Assembly (NCBI GenBank): GCA_963546185.1
Contig: CAUULU010000009.1
Location: forward strand, 1 to 24,964
Source of the DNA: JABCPO02 sp963546185
GTDB lineage: Bacteria > Bacillota > Clostridia > TANB77 > CAG-508
Length of the DNA stretch: 24,964 bases
Direction: 5' to 3'
In this document: piece by piece, positions 17,695 to 24,869 of the stretch
Position numbering within the stretch: the first letter of the stretch is position 1
Layout of the letters: each line of letters opens with the position of its first letter
Translations under genes and position numbers: made by a program
Notes under the pieces: model-generated
Database searches by the model: none
What the model saw: the letters and a program-made list of their open reading frames with translations, nothing else
Told to the model about the DNA's origin: nothing

Positions 17695-19520
17695 ATGAGA
17701 AGAAACGAAAAAATAAGAAATATAGCAATAATAGCCCATGTTGACCATGGAAAAACAACACTAGTAAATGAATTATTAAAACAAAGTGGTGTATTTAGAA
17801 CAAATGAACAAGTAGATGAAAGAGTAATGGACTCAGATGCACAAGAAAAAGAGAGAGGGATTACAATTTTAGCTAAAAATACATCAGTAATGTATAAGGA
17901 TATAAAAATAAATATAGTAGATACTCCAGGACATGCTGACTTTGGTGGAGAAGTAGAAAGAGTACTTAAAATGGTTGATGGTGTACTTCTTTTAGTAGAC
18001 GCATATGAAGGAACAATGCCACAAACAAGAACAGTACTTAAAAAATCATTAAGTTTAGGATTAAAACCTATAGTTGTAATAAACAAGATTGATAGACCAG
18101 GAGCAAATCCAGAAAAAGCAGTAGATGGAGTTTTAGAACTGTTTATAGAACTAGGAGCAGATGATGATCAATTAGATTTTCCTGTAATATATGCATCAGC
18201 AAAAAATGGTATATCTAAAGTAAATATGGAAGATCCAGATAGTGATATGACACCACTTTTTGAATCAATCATAACAAATATTGATGCACCAAATTGTGAT
18301 ATGGATGGAACACTACAAATGCTTGTTTCAAATATAGATTATGATGACTATGTAGGAAGAATTGCAGTAGGTAGAGTTGAAAGAGGAACAATTAAAAAAG
18401 GAATGCAAGTTGCAATTTGTAAAAGAGATGATAAGATAGAAAAAGCGGCAATTACTAAAATTGAAGTATATCAAGGATTAAATAAAGTTACAGTAGAAGA
18501 AGGACAAGCAGGAGATATTATAACTCTTTCAGGAATAAATAATATAAATATTGGGGAAACAATATGTGATGAAAATGCAATTGAAAAAATTGATTTTGTA
18601 GATATTGATGAACCAACAGTTTCTATGACATTTAGTGTAAACAATGGACCATTTGCAGGTAAAGAAGGGAAGTTTATAACATCAAGACATTTAAGAGATA
18701 GGCTTATGAAAGAAATGGAAAGGAATATTTCTTTAAGAGTAAAAGAAACAGAATTTCCAGATTCTTTTGAAGTAGCAGGAAGAGGAGAACTTCATTTAAC
18801 AGTATTAATAGAAAATATGAGAAGAGAAGGATTTGAGCTTATAGTATCAAGACCTAAGGTTATAATGAAAGAAATAAATGGAGTATTATCAGAACCAATA
18901 GAAAAAGTAGTTATAGATGCACCATCTGAAACAATAGGATCAGTTATAGAAAAGATGGGAAGAAGAAAAGGCGAAATGATTGATATGAAACCAGGTGAAG
19001 GTGATTTTACAAGAGTAGAATTCTTAATACCAGCACGCCGGACTTATAGGATATAGGGCAGAATTTTTAACAGATACAAGAGGAAACCGGAACACTTAAC
19101 CATGTATTTGAAGAATATGCACCATATAAGGGAGATATACAATCAAGAACAAGAGGAACAATAGTAGCATTTGAAAATGGTAAATCTGTAGCATATGGAT
19201 TGTTTAATGCACAAGACAAAGGAGAACTTTTAATAGGACCAGGTGTTGATGTATATGAAGGAATGATAGTAGGTATAAATTCAAGAAATGAAGACTTAGC
19301 TATAAATGTATGTAAAGAAAAACACTTAACAAATACTAGAGCATCAGGATCTGATGATGCACTTAACTTAGTTCCACCACTACAATTCTCATTAGAAAAA
19401 GCTATCGAGTTTATAGCAGATGATGAAAATGTTGAAATAACTCCAGAAAATATACGTTTAAGAAAGAAAATCTTGAACAATAAGGAAAGAGAAAGAGCAA
19501 GTAGAAGCAAAAAACAATAA
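17695..19520 (+). CDS. typA: ribosome-binding GTPase TypA/BipA, read through two +1 CGGA sites
   Basis: Translational GTPase of the EF-G family involved in ribosome assembly and stress adaptation. The joined product is 607 residues, the usual size. G motifs: AHVDHGKTTL, the ITILAKN switch I segment, DTPGHADFGGEVER and NKIDRPGA. The C-terminal part holds the TypA-specific PARGLIGYRAEFLTDTRG segment, which is exactly where the two C bases must be skipped: 19039 (CGC-C-GGA, Gly449) and 19088 (AAC-C-GGA, Gly465), 49 bases apart. Without them the protein ends about 155 residues early. The start is ATG 17695 after GAAAGAAGG; the upstream in-frame GTG at 17680 lies within that ribosome binding region. 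CGC before the first site is a rare arginine codon here. Confidence 0.93.
19039..19042 (+). other. +1 frameshift site CGGA in typA (1 of 2)
   Basis: Read as CGC-(C)-GGA at Gly449, restoring the family hallmark PARGLIGYR. Confidence 0.87.
19088..19091 (+). other. +1 frameshift site CGGA in typA (2 of 2)
   Basis: Read as AAC-(C)-GGA at Gly465, restoring DTRGNGTLNHVFEEY. Confidence 0.87.
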
Positions 19521-19537
19521 TGAAAGAAGATTATATA

Positions 19538-20199
19538 ATGGAAAATGATTATATAACTAAATACTTAAAAGAAATGGAAGTGTTTGCGAAAAATAATAAT
19601 GTACCAATTGTTAGAAAGCAGACACTTTCTGTTATATTAAATTTAGTTAAAGAAAAGGTTGAAGAAAATAAAAGAGAAATACGAATATTGGAACTTGGTA
19701 CTGCAATAGCATATTCAAGTATAAATATGGCAAGTATAGATAATAATATTATTATAGATACTATTGAAAAAAATAAAAAAATGTATGATATTGCTAAAAA
19801 TAATATTGAAAAAATAGATATCTGTAAAAGTACTGAGAAAAATAGGATTAATATGTATTTAGGAGATGCATTTAAATTATTACAAGAAAACACTGAAGAT
19901 GAAACAGGAAAAAAAGTAGATATTTGTAATAATAAGTATGATATTGTGTTTATAGATGCAAATAAGAGTAAGTATTTAGATTATTTTAACATATGTAAAA
20001 ATCTTTTAAATGATAATGGTATTATTATATTAGATAATGTACTTTTTGCAGGATATGTACTTCGGAGATTATAATGAGAAGAAACATAGAACAATAGTAA
20101 GACATTTAAGAGAGCTTATACAAGAACTAATAGACAGTGGGAAATATAATGCAAAATTATATGATATAGAAGATCGGATATATTATTTACAAAGGATAA
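19538..20199 (+). CDS. O-methyltransferase, TrmR/YrrM-like, read through two +1 CGGA sites
   Basis: SAM-dependent class I methyltransferase of the caffeoyl-CoA O-methyltransferase type; the closest bacterial fit is TrmR, which methylates 5-hydroxyuridine in tRNA anticodon loops. The joined product is about 219 residues. Motifs: VPIVRKQTLS, SAM-binding ILELGTAIAYSSINMA, YDIVFIDANKSKYLDYF and IIILDNVLFAGYVLGDY. C20063 (CTT-C-GGA, Gly176) and C20175 (GAT-C-GGA, Gly213) are skipped; the second gives the expected short C-terminal strand EDGYIIYKG. I choose ATG 19538 (MENDYITKYL), with GAAAGAAG eight bases upstream; an in-frame ATG at 19520 overlaps the typA stop. Translation is probably coupled to typA. 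A tRNA anticodon modifier here is notable given the unusual decoding. Confidence 0.78.
20063..20066 (+). other. +1 frameshift site CGGA in the O-methyltransferase gene (1 of 2)
   Basis: Read as CTT-(C)-GGA at Gly176, joining FAGYVLGDYNEKKHRTIVRH. Confidence 0.82.
20175..20178 (+). other. +1 frameshift site CGGA in the O-methyltransferase gene (2 of 2)
   Basis: Read as GAT-(C)-GGA at Gly213, giving the terminal EDGYIIYKG. In the unshifted frame the end would read DRIYYLQRIN, also short, so this site is less certain than the others. Confidence 0.65.
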
Positions 20200-20251
20200 A
20201 TTAAAAAGATATGAGATTATTTTAAATTAAAAGGGTAGAAAAGAGAATTAT

Positions 20252-21761
20252 ATGAATAAGGTTACAAGAAATATTGAAGATATAGATAATATAACTGAAT
20301 ACACAAGGAAATTAGCAATAAAAGAGAAAAAGTTAAAAAAAAGAAGTAATATGTATGAAAAGTTTTTTGACAAGAAAATAGAAAAAGTATATGGAAAAGG
20401 AATTCGGAGTAAAAGATATATTTGATTATAATACAGGTGGACGGAATATATATAGATGAAACGGATTGGATATTAATGGAAGATAATAGACTTAAAAAAT
20501 TATATGAAATTAATAAAGATGGGAAAAACTTCTATAGTTTGAATACAGATAATGGTAAAATATTAAGAGGAGCAATAAACTATTTTGGCCTTATAGCATT
20601 TAAAGATAAAGAAAAAGGAAAATTAGGGAAAAAAGAAGTTTTAAATTGGCAAGAAAGTAATAATAAGTTTTTTGAAGGAAGTAAGATAGTACTTGAAAAC
20701 GATAAATTAGATTTAAATGATAGAAATATAAGAAAGCTTGTATTAGGAGTTTTAGATAATATAAGGAATATATCAATACTTTCTTTAAATTCTATAATAT
20801 ATAATGATCATAATAAGAATAATTCTGTTATAGAATATGATAAATTAGATGAAGATGATGAAATGTATAAGTGGTATAAAATAATAGAAGAAAATAGTAA
20901 AGATATTGAATACACTATTATTTGAAGAAAACATAGAAGAAGGATTAGATAAAAGGATAGGAACAAGACTTCGGAAATGTCATAAAAACAAATATTCAAA
21001 CTGTAGATAGAGTAATGGAAGATAAACAAGAAGATTTTGATTATGATAGATATTTCAGATCATATAGAGAAATAGATAATTATATAGAAAACTATATTGC
21101 CATGAGTTCTATAAATACTAAAAATATAAAAGAAAAAGAAATAGAAGCAATGGGTATGGCATATCGGAGGATTAGAATTACCAATAATATTTAAGAATAT
21201 AAAAGAAAAAGGTGATAATAAAAAAATAATAACAGGTGCAGTTACATTAAAAGGGAATTATAAGACAAGACATAGTAAAGAAAAAGATAAATCATTTAAA
21301 GCAGATTATATGAATACCAGTGAAGATAGAGAAGAAAAAAGTAAGATAATATTATTAGATGATAATATTCTTACAGGTAAAACTATTCAAAGAGCAATAG
21401 ATATGTTAGAAGAATCTCGGAAAAGAAGTAGATACCTTAGGTATTGTTAGATATCCATCTATAAATCGTATAGACCATATGAAGATAGAAGGACATCGGT
21501 TTTCCAGAAGTAGATGAACTTTTAGGAGGAATAACAGCACTTACTTCTCCATCACCATATACAAGAGTTGGAACAATGGAAAATCAATATCTAGATGATT
21601 TAGGAGTATTTAATAAGCAAAGACAAAATATTTTAGAATTATTATATAAAAATGGGGTGTTTGCTGAAAATAGTGAAGTAGATAAAATTTTTAGTAAGAA
21701 AAAAGACTATAATGAACAAAAGAATAAGAAAAAGGAAGATAAAGGAAAAGAAGAAATATGA
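20252..21761 (+). CDS. phosphoribosyltransferase-like protein, read through six +1 CGGN sites
   Basis: A protein of about 500 residues that is unreadable in any single frame. The PRPP-binding loop KIILLDDNILTGKTIQRA (around residues 364-375) is the canonical type I phosphoribosyltransferase motif, followed by a strand GIVRYPSINR. MGMAYGGLELPIIFKN resembles the earlier glycine turn of that fold. The N-terminal 250 residues are unassigned. Skipped C bases are 20405, 20442, 20972, 21165, 21418 and 21497, before Gly52, 64, 240, 304, 388 and 414; the last is the only CGGT. One further +1 change between 20886 and 20922 lacks CGG, and dropping one A of the run near 20891-20894 gives IIEEIVKILNTLLFEEN. 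The stop overlaps the next start by ATGA, so it is coupled to the kinase-SIS gene. Substrate unknown. Confidence 0.72.
20405..20408 (+). other. +1 frameshift site CGGA in the PRTase-like gene (1 of 6)
   Basis: Read as ATT-(C)-GGA at Gly52, joining VYGKGIGVKDIFDYN. Confidence 0.78.
20442..20445 (+). other. +1 frameshift site CGGA in the PRTase-like gene (2 of 6)
   Basis: Read as GGA-(C)-GGA at Gly64, 37 bases after the previous site, joining YNTGGGIYIDETDW. Confidence 0.75.
20972..20975 (+). other. +1 frameshift site CGGA in the PRTase-like gene (3 of 6)
   Basis: Read as CTT-(C)-GGA at Gly240, joining KRIGTRLGNVIKTNIQ. Confidence 0.8.
21165..21168 (+). other. +1 frameshift site CGGA in the PRTase-like gene (4 of 6)
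   Basis: Read as TAT-(C)-GGA at Gly304, joining MGMAYGGLELPIIF. Confidence 0.82.
21418..21421 (+). other. +1 frameshift site CGGA in the PRTase-like gene (5 of 6)
   Basis: Read as TCT-(C)-GGA at Gly388, joining MLEESGKEVDTLGIVRYP just after the PRPP loop. Confidence 0.83.
21497..21500 (+). other. +1 frameshift site CGGT in the PRTase-like gene (6 of 6)
   Basis: Read as CAT-(C)-GGT at Gly414, joining IEGHGFPEVDELLGG. It is the only site with GGT rather than GGA, so the rule covers more than one glycine codon. Confidence 0.8.
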
Positions 21762-23830
21762 AAATAATAGGAATTGGTGATTTAGTTTTAGATGTATATA
21801 TGAATGAAAAAGAAATTATAGGTATTACAAGTGGAATGAGTTTTTCAAATGTAATATATAATATAACTAGATTATTAAAAGAAGATAAGAATATAGAATT
21901 TGAAAGTATTATATATGGAGTATGTGGGAATGATATAGCTGGAAATATTATTTTAAAAGAGTTAGAAGAGTCAGGCATACAAACAAAATATATTACAATT
22001 AAAGATAAAAAAGATACAAGAAAGTTCTATATATATTTAGATGAAAATTCTAATTTTGTAGCAAGTAAAAAGAAAAACTATATTACAAAAAAAGAATCTT
22101 GGTATAGTACAAGTATGGTAAAAAAAGATATTCCGGAAGAATTACTTTCTAAAGAAAATATATATGTACTTGGAAGTGTAAGTAAAAATTTTAGAGATAT
22201 AATGGATAAAATTGAAGAAGTTGAAGGAAAAGTATGTTTAGATTTAGGACAAACAGCATCTTTTAGATATATATCTTTAAGTAAATTAAAAGAAATGCTT
22301 GCAAGAAAATACTATATTGTGAATTTAAATGAAAGAGTAGCAAAATATCTTCTTACAAGGTTTGGATATAATGAGTATAAAGAACTTAAGCAAATATTTT
22401 TAACAGATATGTTGATTATAACTAAAGGAAAAGAAGAAATAGAAATATTTGTAAAAGATATAAATTATGTCTTAAAAAATGAAAATATAAATTATAATGA
22501 AAAAGATCCTTCAGGTGCAGGAGACTTACTTTTCTCACACTATATAGTAGCAAATATTTTGAGAGAAAATAATATGAAAACTAAAAAAGATATAAAAGAA
22601 GAAAGTCAATATTTTACAAAACAAGAATTAGAACAAATATATAATAATGCAAATGAAGAAATATATAATTTAGTATCAAAATTAGGTGCAAGAATAGGAA
22701 TAGATATTAAAAAGCCTACAGAAGAGTTTGTGAAAATAGAAAATACGGAAGAAGAATTAAAAGAAGTAAAAGAAAAAAATATACATAAGCTAAAAAATGC
22801 TATTGAGAAGTTAGAAGAAAGAGTAGAAAGTGCATTATTAAACTATAATGAAAAATCAGAAGCAGGATTAGAATTATTAAAAGATTTAGAAAGCAACAAG
22901 AAACAAAAATATATATGTATAGGTTCAGGAGGTTCAAGTATACCATCAGAATTTACTAAAACAATAATTAATAATACTTTTGGGGTTGATATACAAACAA
23001 TGTTTCCTAAAGAATATCTAGAAACAAATACAGAAAAATATATGGATTATTTAAATATAATATGTTTTTCATATTCTGGAAGTAGTCCTGAAATAGTACA
23101 ATTATTAAATGGTAAATATAATATGGCATATATTGTAACAAAAGCAAATGAAGAAGATTTAAAGATTAGTTTAAAAGAAAGTAATGTAGATATATCTAAA
23201 ATAAGGATAATATCATATAATAATGAAAGTAGTAAAGAAAGAGGATTTCTTTCTATAGAAGGAATAATAGTGCCAGCATTAATTATGCATATGTTAGTAG
23301 AGAAAAAGAAAAAAGAAGATATATTGGAATTATTTAAAAAACAATTTAAAAAACAAAAAGAAAAAGTGGAAAAATACTTTATTGAAAATAATGAAAAATT
23401 AAAAAAAGCATTTAAGAAAAATAATATTATAGACATATATTATGATAATTATACAAAGCCTATTATGTGTGATTTAGAATCAAAAATAGTAGAAACAGGT
23501 ATATTTAGATGTGCAATACATGAAAAGAAAAACTTCTCACATGGAAGATTTATAACACTTGAAAAATATCCATCAGATGTTCAAATATATTTAAAATTAA
23601 AAAAAGATACTAAATATGATAATGAATTATTAAAATATTTAAGTATATATAGCAAAAATCTTATAATATTAGAACCAGATGAAGAAAATAATAATGGAAT
23701 ATTAGAACTTTTAATATATTCACAATTATTCATATATGAAATATCTAAACTTTTAAAAAAAGATCTATCTAATCCGGACTATTCAGAATATAGTATGAAG
23801 ATATATAGGTATAACAAGGAGATAATATAA
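21758..23830 (+). CDS. PfkB-family sugar kinase fused to SIS (sugar isomerase) domains
   Basis: A 690-residue fusion. Residues 1 to about 285 form a PfkB/ribokinase-type kinase: IIGIGDLVLDVYMNEKEI at the start, YGVCGNDIAGNIILKELEESGI, and the catalytic anion-hole motif DPSGAGD (residues 250-256; Asp256 would be the base). Residues from about 383 carry a SIS domain (ICIGSGGSSIPSEF and FSYSGSSPEIVQLLN). The tail, with DLESKIVETGIFRCA and KKNFSHGRFITLEKYP, looks like a second SIS half as in GlmS-type tandem SIS proteins. It reads in one frame with no in-frame CGG. It overlaps the PRTase-like gene by four bases. PRTase, sugar kinase and SIS together suggest a phosphosugar or PRPP-derived metabolite; the substrate cannot be read from sequence. 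Confidence 0.8.
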   Translation: MKIIGIGDLVLDVYMNEKEIIGITSGMSFSNVIYNITRLLKEDKNIEFESIIYGVCGNDIAGNIILKELEESGIQTKYITIKDKKDTRKFYIYLDENSNFVASKKKNYITKKESWYSTSMVKKDIPEELLSKENIYVLGSVSKNFRDIMDKIEEVEGKVCLDLGQTASFRYISLSKLKEMLARKYYIVNLNERVAKYLLTRFGYNEYKELKQIFLTDMLIITKGKEEIEIFVKDINYVLKNENINYNEKDPSGAGDLLFSHYIVANILRENNMKTKKDIKEESQYFTKQELEQIYNNANEEIYNLVSKLGARIGIDIKKPTEEFVKIENTEEELKEVKEKNIHKLKNAIEKLEERVESALLNYNEKSEAGLELLKDLESNKKQKYICIGSGGSSIPSEFTKTIINNTFGVDIQTMFPKEYLETNTEKYMDYLNIICFSYSGSSPEIVQLLNGKYNMAYIVTKANEEDLKISLKESNVDISKIRIISYNNESSKERGFLSIEGIIVPALIMHMLVEKKKKEDILELFKKQFKKQKEKVEKYFIENNEKLKKAFKKNNIIDIYYDNYTKPIMCDLESKIVETGIFRCAIHEKKNFSHGRFITLEKYPSDVQIYLKLKKDTKYDNELLKYLSIYSKNLIILEPDEENNNGILELLIYSQLFIYEISKLLKKDLSNPDYSEYSMKIYRYNKEII

Positions 23831-23841
23831 TAAAAAGGAAA

Positions 23842-23876
23842 ACCCTCAAGTCTATTATTTAGTAGAGCTTGAGGGT
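23842..23876. terminator. convergent terminator between the kinase-SIS gene and the minus-strand gene
   Basis: Arms ACCCTCAAG (23842-23850) and CTTGAGGGT (23868-23876), with further pairing of TCTA/TAGA around a G bulge. A-rich and T-rich flanks let it work from both sides. Confidence 0.8.
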
Positions 23877-23882
23877 ATTTGA

Positions 23883-24257
23883 CTAATTATTAAAAAGTTT
23901 TTTTAAGAAATGAAAGGTATCAATCATTCCAATATCGGAACGACTAACCCTAAGGTCATATCCTATTCTTAAAGGATTTTTATATCTATCCATATAAATT
24001 AAAATTGAAGAATTTGCAAGGTTTCCTTGTAATTCGATTTTTTTTACTATAGATTTACGGATATATTTACCCGCAAATTCGGCAAAATTATTTAATCCTC
24101 TAAGATAATTATAAAATCTTTCAGATTCAGGAGTCTTTTTATATTTGTATATTTTTCCCTCTGATACTTCCAAAACTAATTCTGCTTCACCACCGATAAA
24201 ATTGCTATGATCTAGCCAGAATCTTTTTACATCTTTAATTTCAATTGTCATTGTCAT
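23883..24257 (-). CDS. small hypothetical protein (124 aa) with shared leader, paralogue-like
   Basis: A minus-strand gene whose product alternates beta strands (TIEIKDV, GEAELVLEVSEGKIYKY) with a helix (RFYNYLRGLNNFAEFAGKYI) and ends in FHFLKKLFNN. It has no signal peptide or membrane span. I start at ATG 24257 because GAAAGGAAA lies six bases upstream and the sequence before it is nearly identical to the leader of the next minus-strand gene; the open frame extends up to 24314 but that part looks like leader. Codon use (CGT, TCC, GTT, GCC) differs from the core genes. It resembles the 24422 gene in the order of strand, 'FL/YLR' helix, 'K-I-KKIE' strand. Function unknown. Confidence 0.55.
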   Translation of the reverse strand: MTMTIEIKDVKRFWLDHSNFIGGEAELVLEVSEGKIYKYKKTPESERFYNYLRGLNNFAEFAGKYIRKSIVKKIELQGNLANSSILIYMDRYKNPLRIGYDLRVSRSDIGMIDTFHFLKKLFNN

Positions 24258-24273
24258 CACATTTCCTTTCAAA

Positions 24274-24294
24274 TCTGAAGAGTTTAGTTTTGAT
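24274..24294 (-). promoter_or_regulatory. conserved leader box upstream of the 24257 gene (copy 1)
   Basis: On the minus strand it begins ATCAAAACTAAACTCT and ends CAGA; it matches copy 2 at 24849-24869 at 20 of 21 bases. It sits just before the GAAAGGAAA ribosome binding region. Confidence 0.55.
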
Positions 24295-24397
24295 TTTAAG
24301 TAATCACTCTTCATAATATAATATAAATTTTATGAGTATAGGATATTATAATAATATCAAAATGTCTATAATTGTAAAGAAAAAGACATTATCAAAA

Positions 24398-24423
24398 TAA
24401 AAAAAGCCCATATTTTAGGGCTT
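24398..24423 (-). terminator. intrinsic terminator of the 24422-24826 gene
   Basis: Minus strand AAGCCC, eight-base loop, GGGCTT, then seven T bases. The first arm starts in the stop codon of the gene. Confidence 0.8.
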
Positions 24424-24826
24424 ATTTGTCAAACTTTTTTTGGAAGTTTTGTAAAAATTTCAAAGTTTCTTTATCATAAGGATAGTATTTAGAAATACTA
24501 CCTGATTTAAGAATAACTTTAAAAATGAGTTCAAAATCATGAGCAGAACATTCACCACATGGGGATCTCGTAATTTCAATCCTTTTTATTAGGTTTTTAT
24601 TTACGATATATTCCCCTAAATTTTTAAAGTTAGTAGTATCATTCACAATATATTGAATGATACTTTCATTTTGTCTTAAAAATTTAAAATGTTCTTTTTT
24701 AGGGAAATATAGGTACATATCTCCAGAAGTCAATTTTATCTTATCAACATTTTTGATGATAAAATTTTTGACTTTTTCTAAAGTATAATCGCTATACCGA
24801 TTTGTATTTTCTCTAATTTCTCTCAT
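24422..24826 (-). CDS. small hypothetical protein with shared leader and in-frame CGG
   Basis: A minus-strand gene of about 134 residues from ATG 24826 (MREIRENTNRYSDY); a GTG at 24835 is an alternative closer to the AAAGGAAAA Shine-Dalgarno sequence, and the open frame extends to 24907. The product has strand-helix-strand elements (GDMYLYFPKKEHFKFLRQN, IVNKNLIKRIEITRS) and two cysteines in SPCGECSAH. It lacks a signal peptide or membrane spans. CGG (24797-24799, complement) is read in frame as Arg in NRYSDY; a +1 shift there would stop within a few codons. It seems to be a diverged relative of the 23883 gene, sharing its leader and terminator style. Function unknown. Confidence 0.55.
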   Translation of the reverse strand: MREIRENTNRYSDYTLEKVKNFIIKNVDKIKLTSGDMYLYFPKKEHFKFLRQNESIIQYIVNDTTNFKNLGEYIVNKNLIKRIEITRSPCGECSAHDFELIFKVILKSGSISKYYPYDKETLKFLQNFQKKFDK

Positions 24827-24848
24827 TTTTCTCACTTTTCCTTTCTTT

Positions 24849-24869
24849 TCTGGAGAGTTTAGTTTTGAT
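24849..24869 (-). promoter_or_regulatory. conserved leader box upstream of the 24422-24826 gene (copy 2)
   Basis: A near-identical copy of the box at 24274-24294 (one C/T difference in CTCCAGA against CTTCAGA), followed in both cases by a GAAAGGAAA-type ribosome binding region. Confidence 0.55.

Noticed and set aside
20923..20925. TGA at the end of the first half of the PRTase-like gene as a recoded Trp codon
   Set aside because: The frame after it does not continue the protein, UGA is used as a real stop at 21759-21761, and Trp is coded by TGG elsewhere.
1416..21500. prfB-like programmed frameshifting with an upstream Shine-Dalgarno spur
   Set aside because: A few sites have AGGAG, AGGG or GGGGG shortly upstream (sufS, one obg site, uvrC), but others (lexA-like gene, solenoid gene, transglutaminase-like gene) have none, and there is no stop codon at the shift point.
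717..21761. The ten broken genes as pseudogenes or a decaying genome
   Set aside because: All breaks of the main class have the same base, same phase and same following codon type, and everything outside them is intact, including active-site motifs of essential genes. Random decay would give varied indels and stop codons.
717..21761. Extra C bases as a base-calling artefact at a modified motif
   Set aside because: An artefact tied to a DNA motif would ignore reading frame and also fall in intergenic DNA and in other phases. Here 21 of 21 lie between a codon and a glycine GGN codon. Raw reads should still be checked.
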